Of a stretch of 64,000 nucleotides of DNA, positions 37,330 through 48,987 are shown in pieces. The first letter of the stretch is position 1. Each line of letters starts with the position of its first letter. Source of the DNA: Populus alba. Lineage: Eukaryota > Streptophyta > Magnoliopsida > Malpighiales > Salicaceae. The translations under genes were made by a program, and so were the position numbers. Under the pieces are notes generated by a model. It made no database searches and was not told the DNA's origin. It saw only the letters and a program-made list of their open reading frames with translations. The DNA is taken from contig NC_133300.1 in the NCBI RefSeq assembly GCF_005239225.2, forward strand, positions 3,625,875 to 3,689,874, given 5' to 3'.

Positions 37330-39695
37330 ACAAGACAAGGCATCTCTAATAGAGTATTTTGGATTTATTTTGCACTTTGTATCTTCAATACCTGAGGGTA
37401 TACTTTACAATGTAATTTTATACCCCCAAATATTAAATTATACAGCTAAATCCTAACACTTTAAATATAAAGTGAACAAAATAATTAGTGAAGGATTTTT
37501 TATATTTGACCGAACCCTAACACATAATCATAAACTAGTAACGATATCCATTTTTGCATTTAAAAACATTAGAAGGATACATTTTTTTTCCATAAAAATA
37601 TATTTGGAAAACGTTTAGGATTTGGTTGTATGGATGAAAATATTTTTTTTGTTTTTGAAATAGGGTTTTTGTTTTTGGAAATTTTGAAGAAAAGCAGGTA
37701 TTTTGTATCAGGTTTGTATCTTATAGTGTAAATCTATGACCTGATATTGATAACAATTGGTAGAAAACATATGCGAGAAAGTCACAAAAGATTTTTGAAA
37801 GGAGTTTTTGAGATTTTTGGATTTTTTGTTTTCTTTTTATATTAATATTTTATATTATTTATTTAATATATTATTATATGGGCCTGGCCCAACAGGGCAT
37901 GGTTGGGCTGATAGGCGACCCAACAAACCTAACCCCCCTCTATCTCTCTCTTTTACATTGGGTTGGATCAGGCCTAACCATATCTGTTAGGCTGAAACAG
38001 GTCAACCAGGGGGCCTACATGTTTGCTGGTCTGACTTATTGACCATGTTAATTATTTTCATTGCAAGCAGAATTGCATGTAGTGGTTAGGCAAGCTGGAG
38101 GATGAGGAAGAGGAGAAGAAGAAGAAGAAGAAGAAAGGAGGGGGGAGGTTACCTCGTGTGGGGGTCATCGTGATGAAGAGGTCTAGTTGGTTGCTCAGGA
38201 GACATTAGTGGAAGAGCTGGCGGTGCAAAAAAAACCTTTGGTGGAAAGGAAGAAGGAGAGATTGGCTATGATGGTTCCTGTTGTCAGCGAGGAGATGGGT
38301 TGATGGAGGAGGTTTTGTTGTAGTTGTTTATAATGGTTCTGAGGTTTATGGTGGCTGAAGAGGCGGTGAGGAGAGATGATGAAGATGATAATGGCAAAAA
38401 AAACAGGGGAAAGGCTGATTTTTCCTCAACTTTGGCCTTCAATTTCCTTATGCTTAGGATATGGAATCCAGTCCTATGTATAGGGGGTGGAAGAGGGACA
38501 TTTTGTCTTTATTAGTGTCAAAATCTTGGCCCTTAATTAGAACTAGAATGATCTCAATCGTTGGTTCAAAGTTGTAATCATGATTTGTTAGGTTTGACAG
38601 TTGAAGGCTATTTGAGCTGGCCTCTTTGGACTGGTGTCATGACCATTGTGGTGTTAATCAACTAGAAAAAACCATACAGAGGTGTAGTCAAATGTTAGAC
38701 CATAATTTTCGTGCAAGTTTTGTTAAATTTGATGGAAAGATAAAACATTAAATGCTCCTGAAATGTAGCCCCTTGAGCAGTCTTTTCAAGCAAAATGAAA
38801 AAGAATATGAAAAATAACCAAAACAATGTTGTTTTGGTAAAGTTCAATTTAGTCCTTAGATTTGTGATTTCTCTCAATTATGTCCCTAATTGGCTTCAAA
38901 CATCTAATTGTATGCAATTTTGTCTCTGCCGAACTTCAATATCAACCCCAACTCTAGCACCCTTTTTCACATTAGTCATTGGTCTTGCATTTCTTTAATT
39001 TAGCCCTTAATTGACCATTAAACTTTCAAATCTCTTCAATTTCACCCTTGATTTCATTCAATTTTGTCCCTAGAGTTTGGCGTCTTTTTCAAGATGGTTA
39101 TTGGCTATGAATTTTTTTAATTTAGCCCCCAATTGACCCCAAAACTTTGTTTTTCTTGCGATTCTAACCTTGATTTGAACCATTTAACTTTATAAAAATT
39201 AAATTTTGGTCCTCTAAAATTTCAATCTTTTTAATTAAGCCCAAATCGTGCTCCTAAACTTAATGTTTCCCCAATTAAGTCCCTAATAAAATTAATTTGA
39301 CTCATTTAAACTATAATTAAGTCTTTGTACCTAATTAAATACTTTAATTGGACCCAAATTAATTTTGAAATATAATTAAACTTTTAATTTGATCAATGAT
39401 TAAATCAAATTAGCCTATTCAAAATAAAATTATATCTTTGGAATTAATTTTTATGTAGATTAGTCCATAATCATTTAATTTGATCTTGAATAAACATTGG
39501 CTTTTCAATTTTAAGCACAACAATGTACAATCAGGCTTACAACTTCATTCAAAATTGCAGCTTGATTTTATGCATATTTAAAATCCTTTCCTAGCCAGCT
39601 TTTTCTACATTGTCAGTCTCTTTTATTTTGAATTTTATTTAAAAAATGAAAAAAATTGTAAATTTAAGGAAGTAATCCAAAAATGGATTATGACA
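37330..39695. mobile_element. LTR-like segment ending in GGATTATGACA
   Basis: Shares the TATCTTCAATACCTGAGGGTATAC block with 27960-28050. It carries a GGGCCTGGCCCAACAGGGC patch (37878 on) and ends with the LTR-like GGATTATGACA at 39695. The part 38800-39600 is made of phrases common in these LTRs (TTAGCCC, CAATTGACC, TTAATTAAGTC). A second TTATGACA at about 39884-39891 suggests one LTR nested near the end of another. The left boundary is uncertain. Confidence 0.4.
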
Positions 39696-40140
39696 TATGA
39701 TATAAAACTTAAACTTTTGCTTCAAATCAAGTTTTCCTTCAGCTTATCTTATCAAAATATCTCAATCTAGTTGTTCTTTCAGCTTTTTGATCTTCTATGG
39801 TTTTAGTCTTATTTCCTTGCGTCTCAAAAATATTTTTTGGTTTTAATTTTCTGCAAATAATTTTGGAGTTCAAAAAATAAGTTATGACAATTAGAATATA
39901 ATTAGTTTTAGATCGATATAGACATGAAATTAAACAACAAATAGGATAGTAAATTACTAACGCAACGCATTCAAGACACCTATAAATAAAAATAATTAGT
40001 TTACCTTCAAATGGTTCTTGACCTTTTATTTTCTCGCCTATCTTGATTCATACGCACACAAAAAACAGCTAGTGAAAGCTAGCTTCATCATTAAAAAAAA
40101 GGGGGGGGGGGGTTATTCGAGGGTTTTTATATAAAAAATA

Positions 40141-40174
<34 letters not shown>

Positions 40175-40589
40175 AACATGAACTTCGTGAGGAAACATTT
40201 TATATGATAAAAATATCCTTAAGTTTTGTTAATCATTACATGTAATGAAAGGATTTTATTGGTAACTATTAAACATATTATCTTATCTTAAAACATTATA
40301 CATGTTAAAACTAAAAGAGACTTACATTATACAAGAAAAAAATATTTTTTTATATGACAAAACAAAATATATGCCAATACTAAGAGATAAGAAAATATCA
40401 TCTCTAATTAAAAAGAAACTAAAATATTAATATAATTTCTAAAAATTAAATTAATCCAGTTTCTCTAATATATATCTATTTGTCATCTATCGTAAACAAC
40501 AATATGATAATGATAATTAATAAATAAATTTTAACATAATAGCTGTAAATATATAAATGTGAAAATGACAGATAACTGAAGAAAACACG
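39696..40589. other. AT-rich spacer with short homopolymer and ATT runs
   Basis: Includes A8G12 at 40093-40112 and (ATT)n at 40143-40173. No gene is visible. Confidence 0.4.
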
Positions 40590-41100
40590 TTTTAAAATTG
40601 AAAAAACACGATAGTCAAGTAGATGAAAAAAAAACTCAGCAACTTAATATGAATATAGATGAATATTACATATTAAAATTGAAAACATCATATAAACAAA
40701 AAAATTAACAATAGATTAAAGTTTATTATATTGTATCAATTACTTAGTCAAGTGCATATATATTTATATATTGTCATTACCAATAGGAAAAACATATTCC
40801 ATCAATTTAAGAAAAAAAAGTTACAAAAGTTATTTTATAAACAAAAAATTTCATTTACTAGTAATTATATGTAAAAGCATAAACTATGTTTTTGAAATAT
40901 TTGATTTGATAAAAATGCCCATAAATCTACCAAACAATTAAATATATTGAAAGGAGCTTATTAGTAATTATTAAAATTATTGTCTTATTTTAAAAACTTC
41001 TAGGTACCTAGTGTAAAAAGACATAACTTTCCGTAAGGAAAATATTTTTGTATACATGAATATATAAAATATATGTCAATATTAATATTTAAAATAAATA
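40590..41100. repeat. Third, diverged copy of the DUF247-upstream module
   Basis: GATAGTCAAGTAGATGAAA...CAGCAACTTAATATGAATA...ACATATTAAA...TTATATATTGTCATTACC is closely matched at 57460-58020, and more loosely at 16390-16620 and 30560-30790. No DUF247 gene follows it. Confidence 0.6.
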
Positions 41101-41123
41101 TCTCTAATTAAAATGGAGGTAGC

Positions 41124-41542
41124 AGATAGGATCTCAGGTTGACGAAGTTGCAACACCGATTTTAGCTTTGGTTAAAGGGAATTGCCAAATAGAATTTCAA
41201 GTTGATCGAGCTACACATAAATTTTGATTCTGGTTAAAGAGAATCGTTAGATGGGATCTCAGATTAACCCTACCGCAAACACATATTTCTTTGGTTCTGG
41301 TTAAAGGATATCGCTAGATGAGATCTCAGGTTGACCGAGCCACCAGTATTATCTTAGCATTGGAAGAAAAAGTGAGAAGAATCAGACCATTAAGAAATTC
41401 TCAAAAGAAAGAAAAAAGTTCAAACCCTGCTATCAGGAATAATATTTTTTAGGTTATGATTAAAGGGAATCGTTAGATGGGATTTCAGATTAACCCAAAC
41501 AAAGACAGAATTTAGAGGATCGCCATATCGAGATCTCATAAT
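41124..41542. repeat. Degenerate ~62-67 bp tandem repeat
   Basis: Units containing ATRGGATCTCAGGTTGACC and CTGGTTAAAGRGAATCG start near 41126, 41188, 41251 and 41318, with broken units to 41542. A related unit resumes at 50522, beyond the nested elements, so the TRIM inserted into this array. Confidence 0.65.
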
Positions 41543-41722
41543 AACCATGTAAGATCCCACATCAGCAGGTGAGAAGTTAGTTGCTGGTCTTATTAATAGT
41601 GTTGGTTGCTAACTTGTTGTACGCATTTTGGGGCATCAGGCTCACGTCACCAGGAAAAAAACCGTGAGGGCGGAAGGCCCAAAGTGGACAATATATAGTA
41701 GGTTGGGCTGGGCTGTTACATT

Positions 41723-41734
41723 TGGTATCAGAGC
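41723..41734 (+). other. TRIM primer-binding site
   Basis: TGGTATCAGAGC, complementary to the 3' end of plant initiator tRNA-Met, two bases after LTR 1. This is the classic plant LTR-retrotransposon primer site. Confidence 0.85.
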
Positions 41735-41884
41735 CGACCTCACTGGCTGTTCGATGGTGCCGACGGGGGGTGGATTGTAAGATCCCACATCGATGAGTGA
41801 GGAGTTAGTTGCTAGCCTTGTTAGTAGTGCTGGTTGCTAACTTGTTGTATGCGTTTTGGGGGGCTAGGCTCAGTGATGGGCTCG

Positions 41885-43742
41885 TGACACGACCAAAAGA
41901 TTGATGTCTTCTCCCAAGTGCAGGAGTGTCGAAGTAATAAATAACCCGGCAAGATCGGGGTCGAACCACAGAGAGGTTAATTGTGTAAATTATAAATAAC
42001 AAGACAACAACAACAACAACAATAATAACAACAATAATAACAATAGCAATAATAATAATAATAATACTCAGTACGTGGTGTTGTTATACCTGAGAATGAT
42101 CTAAAAGATCGGGTCACAGGTTTCCAGCCTATATACTGAGTTTATGAAAAGATCAAAGAGATAAATTATATACTATAAACAGAATGTAAATAATAATAAT
42201 AATACTAATAATAATACTAATACTAATACTAATAATAGTAATAATAGTAATAGTAATAGTAATAATAGTAGTAGTAGTAGTAGTAATACTAATAATAATA
42301 AAAAGAAGAGGAGGAAGAAATTAATGAGAAATTTTAGATGGAAGATTAATGTAAGGATTAAATAATAATAAAAACAAATGTCAAGGTTAGAGGATCCACC
42401 AATGATATTTCAAACAAGTATAGTATAAACTCTTATTATTCAATTGAAAACCACACACAAAGGAGGTTCCAATCGGATGATTTCTCATTAATAGCTCATT
42501 ATAAATTATTAACATGATCATATTAATTATCTTATTTACATAACACCAAACTTTTAAATATTGTCAGGAATTCATGATGTTAACTAATGTTAACAACAAA
42601 TCAAGTTCCTTTCATAGCCCAGGTGTAGGTAATACCATACGGTTGGGCTATGAGAGTGCCAAGCATTTGTTGTACCAAGTGTTATACAAAACAAATCTAG
42701 ATTAACCATTTAACAAGCAAGGTATTAAGAGTTAGTAAGATAAAAAGATAAGACATGTTAATATTAAACATTAAGGTCCATGTTGAGTTTATACCATACT
42801 TATTCTTACACCATTAGTGTAACCTTTTCACCTTGACATAATAAACTTAGCTAAACATAATGAAGAAGAGAAACATAAATAAACAAAACAAGAACATAAA
42901 GAAAATACAAGTTAACTAAGTAAAGGAAAGGAAATGAAAAGCATAAACAAGATATTAATGAAAGCAAAACTTAAGAACTACAAAAAAATAAAAAGAGAGA
43001 AATAAAGAGCATGAACTTGATCTGAACAATCAAGCTACTAAATACATGGCAAATGCCTCCTTTTATAGGCCAAAATTCGGAATTATTGATTTGATGACTA
43101 ATTGTTGAGTGGGTGGCCAACTCTTGACTTTGTGAAAATCCTTATCTTCTTGTCTGAATAAAACGAAAATGCTAGCATCAGAACTGGGCCCACTTGAAAA
43201 CATGAAAGTTGTAGGAAATTGAATCCTCTTTCCAGGAAAACAAATGGAGGTGATTTGGACTTCTAGAACTCCAGATATGGGCCAAACACTAAACAGTGTT
43301 CGGGTTGCAGGACAGATTCGGACTTCTCCATTGTTGCTATAATTTGGACTTGAAAACGGCTTTCTTAGATCTTGATGAAAACATGAAAGTTGTAGGCCTA
43401 TGTCTTACTGAATCCGTGTAAAAGTTTTAAGTCATTTGGACATCTACAACTCAAGATATGACCCAATTACCGAACAGTGTTCCAGTTTGGACTGCACCAA
43501 CATCTCTTTTCTAAGTTTCACCCTCTTTTTATCTTCGCAAATTTCAGTAGTTGAATTCATCAATCAGTCCTTTGATTTATGTGATAGCCTCCATTTAAGA
43601 TGAACATTTACCATATATTAGGGCATTTTATAGTATTAGACTTGTTATTATAAAACATGCTTTAGTTAAGGAGTTATTGATACTTTAAGTGCAAAATGAT
43701 GATATAAAACCTTGATAAATATGAACTTTTAAGTACTAATCA
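41885..43742 (-). repeat. 3' LTR of the Athila-like element
   Basis: Closely matches 48507-50435 throughout. Carries trinucleotide arrays at 42004-42066 (AAC/AAT) and 42190-42302 (AAT/ACT/AGT), shorter than in the partner LTR. The adjoining interior sequence is the purine tract (minus GCTGGTTGGGGGGTG). Confidence 0.92.
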
Positions 43743-45218
43743 CACCCCCCAACCAGCTTATTACTAGTCCCTAGTAATCAAAGCGTTAAAATAGAAAAAC
43801 AATTTGTAAATTCCATAAAGCAAGGCATTCATCATTCAACTTCCATTAATCTATCCAGATAAACAAACTCACATTAAATTTATATTCCTACTTCATATAT
43901 GTTAAACAAGATATTAATAAACCTTCTTTTTATGTGCTCAATGTATGAAAACATAGATGATGGGGCCTTTGTTGGAAGAAAACAATATTATGTTCTAATG
44001 TTAAGGTTAACTTCGTTGGTTGGGATTATTATTTATTTATTTCTTTTTGTTTTTTTATTTTTTTATTTATATACACATACATCTTAAACAAGAAATAAAC
44101 AAGATATATTCCTGCTTCATATATCTTAAATAAGATATTAATAAACCTTCTTTTTATGTGCTCAATGTATGAAAACATAGATGATGAGACTTTTGTTGGA
44201 AGAAAACAATATTATGTTCTAATGTTAAGGTTAACTTCCTTGGGTTGGGATTATTATTTATTTATTTCTTTTTGTTTTTTTTTGTTTTTTTTTTGTTTTT
44301 TTTTTTGTTTTTTTTGTTTTTTTATTTATATACATATACAACACAATGCATCTTTAACCCATGTAACGAGCTTTCGGCTAATGAATCCCAAACCAGTTGG
44401 TCTTAGGGCATTAGGTGTTGAGACACCCCTACGAGCTTAGTAACTCGGGTTGCAGATACTGATATGTAGATAGTGCAATGTTTGATTCCCTTAAGCTTTT
44501 CTCCTCAACCCATGTAACAAGCGTTGGGCCAATAGCTCCCAAGTCAGTCGACTTTAGGGTATTAAGTGTTAAAACACCCCTTCAGGCTTAATTGCTTAGG
44601 TTAGGGAGGCTACGAAACCAAAATTATCTACATTTTTATTTATTATTTGTTTTTTTTTTTTTGCAAATTATATACAATCTCTTTCCCTTAGTTGGTACCT
44701 TTAATAAAAGAACATAAATAATGTAATAATCCAATGTGCAACCCATAATCATATGTTAAAGTGTGTGTGTGAAATTAAAGATTGAAAAATACTTGTTAAA
44801 TGAGCATATGAGCAGAATCAAGTGATAACAATACGAGAGTTTGTAAACCTGAATATTTCAAGAAGTATTATGATAGACCTTGTTAAGAATGTCTACTAAG
44901 ATGCGTCTCAAGAGTCCCTTTAACAAAAGAACTCCTTTTACTTTGTCATCCTAGTAACAACAGTTTTGCAAATAGTTTATGAAATAGAAAACATAGTTAG
45001 TTTTTTTTTTTTAAATATCAACTACTACCCTTTCCCCCCAACCAAAATGAGACATTGTCCTCAATGTCCTAAGGTAGAAAGATGGAGTATAAAAGACATC
45101 ACCTGAAACAACGAACACTGACAAACCTGAAACACATTTAAACAAATATAAGAAATAATAAAACAAAATAATGTGCTATTAACAAAACCAAAAGACACAA
45201 GGTTTCACAAACGAAGAC
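43743..45218 (-). other. 3' non-coding interior of the Athila-like element
   Basis: Holds two direct repeats. One of ~180 bp has units starting near 43884 and 44108 (offset 224), both containing ATGTGCTCAATGTATGAAAA. The other has units near 44355 and 44508 containing CCCATGTAAC...AAGTGTTRARACACCCC. T-rich runs lie between them. No coding frame. Sequence near 45040-45080 (ATGAGACATTGTCCTCAATG) abuts the captured LOG 3' flank. Confidence 0.6.
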
Positions 45219-45857
45219 TCAAATCCAATTAAGCTTTTTACGGCTTTCCGTAGTTGACCAATTTATGCGACTCATGGAGGGATCAATTATAGGGATGAAA
45301 GATTGTAGTTGGTCAATCAATTGTTCAGTAGTAGCAGTAGAGATTATGATTTGTCGTGCCGAAGATGTTAGAAATTGTTGTTCCACAGCTTGATCAAGAA
45401 AAGATAACAAATTATCATAAAAACCATTCACATTTAACAGACTTATGGGTTTATTGTGAATGTGCAGTTGGGCCTAAGAGGAAATATGAAAGATCTCTTC
45501 CAATGTGCCCAGACCACCTGGTAAGGCAATGAAGGTGTTAGCATGGTTAAACATTGTATTCATTCGATCAGATATTGTGGAGACCTGTAGTTCCTCTCCA
45601 ATTGTTTTTCCAATGATATCCCTTTTTGCTAAAGCTTTGGGGATGACCCCCAAACCTTGACTGTCTCCTAAGAATGCAGCTGTTGACACACTCCCCATTA
45701 ACCCAAGGCTGCCTCCCCCATATACTAAATGAATCTTTCTCTCAACTAGTATCTGACCAAGATGATTTGCGGATTCTATAAACTCTTTTTCTTTCCCAGG
45801 ACTAGATCCACAAAAAACACAAATATTTTTTATTTTAAGAGCTGAGGATCCTGCCAT
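45219..45857 (-). pseudogene. LOG-like: Captured intronless LOG (cytokinin riboside 5'-monophosphate phosphoribohydrolase) copy
   Basis: Minus-strand frame of 212 codons plus stop, from ATG at 45857 to TGA at 45219-45221 region, the full length of a LOG protein. It starts MAGSSALKIKNICVFCGSSP. It has the nucleotide-binding VYGGGSLGLMG, the arginine of the ISDRMNTM segment, and the family signature PGGLGTLEE. The C-terminal half continues with INKP-like HIHNKPISLLNVNGFYDNL. One codon is TAG where the conserved Trp of the 'TWAQL' segment is expected (45474-45476); there is no frameshift. Plant LOG genes normally have several introns; none is present, so this is a processed copy. LOG enzymes release active cytokinin bases from nucleotides in the cytosol. 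With the stop, only the first 127 residues would be made. Confidence 0.9.
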
Positions 45858-45920
45858 TTCAAGAACTGTCTATACTTGTAGAATGTATGGGTTGAGTATA
45901 AATGAAGGGAAGAAGAAGAA

Positions 45921-45930
45921 GCTTTTATAG
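45921..45930 (-). promoter_or_regulatory. TATA-like box upstream of the LOG copy
   Basis: CTATAAAAGC on the minus strand, about 65 bp before the LOG ATG, with a CT-rich leader (GCTTCTTCTTCTTCCC) following. Spacing and context are right for a core promoter, but no expression can be inferred. Confidence 0.4.
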
Positions 45931-46133
45931 ATGAGAAAAAGGAAATGCAATCATATCAGCTATATGGAAGCTAGCTAGAGTCTCTCTCTCTTTCTTCTTC
46001 TTTTTTTTTTTTAAAAAAAAAAAGTGTATGTACAAGTAGTTGTGATTGTGGCTCACATATTCCCTTGGTTTTACGTCCAAGAACGGCTTAAACGCCCTCT
46101 ATGAGTCGAGGATAGGCTTCCCATCCAGTTTTC

Positions 46134-46290
46134 TTAAAAAATGGCAAACAGGGTCTTTTTGTTTTTAGTCAGATTTCCAAGACTATGATGAGCATGTTCT
46201 TTATGAAAATGGAGCCATAAATCATGAACTGTACGATGCACATCTCCACTATGATGAGACTTAAGAGTCAACAGAAGATTATCTAAAGAC
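46134..46290 (-). other. Foreign insert of unknown origin between integrase stub and LOG
   Basis: After ISKHRE of the integrase zinc-finger region the minus frame continues with LLLTLKSHHSGDVHRTVHDL and LGNLTKNKKTLF before a stop. This does not resemble Athila sequence I recognise. It may be part of the captured DNA or a second captured fragment. Confidence 0.35.
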
Positions 46291-48299
46291 TCTCTATGCT
46301 TTGAAATAAATCCCACCTTTTGATAATTTTCACAGGTTTTGCAGAATGCATATAAGTGCTTGAACATGATGGGCCAATTAAATTCACTTTGTAAGATTTT
46401 TGCAGTCGTCTTTTTTTACAAGAAATGATCCCCACATACCTCAGAGTGAAAAAATTTAATGACACTACTTACCTCATTGTCGGGAATGCATCTTTGAAAT
46501 ATTTGATCAGGACAATATTTGAACAAGTAAGTGTCATCCCAATAAAGGTTTTGCACATCGCTCAAAAACTTTCCTTTGTCTTGGTTATCCAAATGAGCTG
46601 GCAAAAATCCTGAAGCAAGAAAATTGTTATTTTTAGCAAACCAAGGCATTAAACTAAGAGAAAGTAAAGATTCATCAAGAAAGTAATAATCAATTAGTGT
46701 GATGTCGGATGTCGAATCTATTGTCAATTTTGACAAATGATCCGTGACAACATTTTCGGTGCCTTTTTCATCTTCGATTGCTTCCTGTTTGGTCATGGCA
46801 TGAGGAAATGGAAGTGTTGGCAGGGAATTAGCCTCTTCTTTACAATGTTCAAATTCAACCCCTTCCTTACCCTCGGAGATTGACTCTTCATCTTTCTCAT
46901 AAGGTTCAAGAGTGGGTTTTTCAATAACCTTACCACTGCGAAGAGTGATGACTGATTTGACTTGATCCATGTGTTGGCTTCTGGAACTACTTGCATTTGC
47001 ATTGTTTTGCTCCTTTGGATTTTGATGTGGTTGAGATGGAAACTTACCGTTCTCTTGAAAACTGAGAGTAGATGTGAATTTTGCAAGAGCATCTTTAAAA
47101 CCTATCATGCTTTGAGCAAGTTGAGTGTTGATTATCTCTTGCTTTTTAATGAATGAATGCAATGTTTCCTCAAGATTTCTTCTAGAAGATAGAGCATAAT
47201 GAGGTGCATATCCATGAGAATTATGGTGTGCTTGAAACGGTGGCTGTGATGTTTGTGCATTATTGTTATCACTCTTCCAACTCAAATTTAGGTGATTTCT
47301 CAAACTAGGGTTGTATGTTTGTGAGTATAGGTTATGATTGGTCCTTTGGAAATTGTTTAACGCATGGGCTCGTTCATGGAGGCATTCCTTAAAAGAAGGC
47401 AAAGTTGGACAGTCATTAGTTGCATGTTCATTTGTTTCACATATTTGACATACAATTTCTTGAATAGATTTTAATTGACCACATTTTTTTTAATTTTAAT
47501 GCTTTAACTTTTCTAGCTAAAGATGCAAATTTGGCTTGGAGGTCATGATTTTCCCTAAGGTTGTACATACCTCCACTAGATGTACGAGGTTGAGTTTTAC
47601 CTGGTGCCTCATAAGTGCCCGTAGTGTCCCAATTTTGAGCATTTTCAGCTAGCAAGTCTAGGTACTCCATTGCTTCATCAGGGTCTTTCTCTTCAAAAGT
47701 TTCATTGCACATCGATTCCACCATTTGTCTATCTTTAGGTGTTAATTCTTTATAAAAATATGAAACCAATCTCCATGTTTCAAAACCATGATGAGGGCAA
47801 GTATTAATCAAGTCTCGATACCTATCCCAACATTGGTAAAATGTTTCTCCTGGTTTTTGAGTGAAAGTGGTGATTTGTCTTTTGAAAGAGTTTGTTCTGT
47901 GAGATAAAAAAAACTTCTTTAAAAATTGTTGTTGCATTTCATCCCAAGCACGAATGGATCCTGGTCTCAAATTTTGTAGTCATGTTTTGGCTTTATCTTT
48001 TAAAGAAAAAGGAAAAAGCTTTAATCTGATGGTGTTCATGCTACAATTTGAGTCATTATAAGTGTTACAAACTTCCTCAAATTCTCTCAAATGCAAGTAT
48101 GGTTTTTCTAGATCTAAACCATGAAAAGAAGGTAAAAGTTGAATAATGTCTGGCTTAAAATTAAAATGAGATGCATCAGGAGGAAAAAATATACATGATC
48201 ACACAATTGTTCTTGTTGGATTCATGTAGTCTCTAAGTGTTCTAACCCGATTATTCTCATTATTCTCATTATAAAGTGATTGATTATCCTCTTCGGCCA
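46291..48299 (-). pseudogene. Athila gag fused to an RNase H/integrase stub
   Basis: Begins MAEEDNQSLYNENNENN at 48299. The gag core is clear (PGETFYQCWDRYRDLINTCP, DPDEAMEYLDLLAENAQNW). A zinc-knuckle stretch follows (CxxC...ATNDCPTLPSFKECLHERA). At about 46770, after FPHAMTK, the frame jumps to a late pol segment (VVTDHLSKL, KFLSDVQNLYWDDTYLFKYC) and the integrase HHCC finger (HSEVCGDHF, FCKTCENYQ in a shifted frame). Breaks: TGA at about 48200, TGA in place of Trp after DKAKT (about 47972), and a frameshift at an A run near 47485. Protease and RT are deleted. Confidence 0.85.
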
Positions 48300-48482
48300 T
48301 GTTTTCTAAAAAAGATGAGTATACTTTACAAAGTTTATCATTTAATGTACGTGACCAAACTCTCATGCACGTGTAGAAAGAGAAGAAAAGGAAGAAGAAA
48401 AGAAAAACAAAAAGAAACAAAACAAAAGAAACAAAGTTTAGAAAAAATAAAATAAATACTATAATTTATACAAGAATTTACC

Positions 48483-48500
48483 TCCCCGGCAACGACGCCA
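48483..48500 (-). other. tRNA-Asp primer-binding site of the Athila-like element
   Basis: Plus-strand TCCCCGGCAACGACGCCA equals the 3' end of tRNA-Asp with one change (CGACGCCA for CGGCGCCA), six bases inside the 5' LTR. Use of tRNA-Asp is typical of the Athila group. Confidence 0.8.
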
Positions 48501-48506
48501 AAAACA

Positions 48507-48672
48507 TGACACGACCAAAAAATTGATGTATTCTCCCAAGTGCAGGAGTGTCGAAGTAATAAATAACCCGGCAAGATCGAGGTCGAACCATAGAGAGGTT
48601 ACTTGTATAAATTATAAATAATAAGACAACAACAACAACAACAATAATAATAACAACAATAACAACAATAAT

Positions 48673-48732
<60 letters not shown>

Positions 48733-48858
48733 AATACTCAGTACGTGGCGTTGTTATACTTGAGAATGATCTAAAAGATCGGGTCACAAGTTTCCAGCCT
48801 ATATACTGAGTTTATGAAAAGATCAAAGAGATAAATTATATAATATAAACAGAATGTA

Positions 48859-48895
<37 letters not shown>

Positions 48896-48950
48896 CTAAT
48901 AATAGTAATATTAATAGTAATAGTAATAGTAATAGTAATAGTAATAGTAA

Positions 48951-48987
<37 letters not shown>

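Noticed and set aside
41548..41720. TRIM as a Cassandra element with 5S rRNA-like promoter
   Set aside because: The LTR does not show the 5S internal control boxes; only generic TRIM features are visible.
45219..45857. LOG copy as a working gene with read-through of TAG
   Set aside because: The context after TAG (GCC) is not a known leaky context, and the element looks silenced and decaying.
48599..48787. Open frame encoding a long poly-cysteine protein
   Set aside because: It is a translation of the AAC/AAT triplet array inside an LTR, not a gene.
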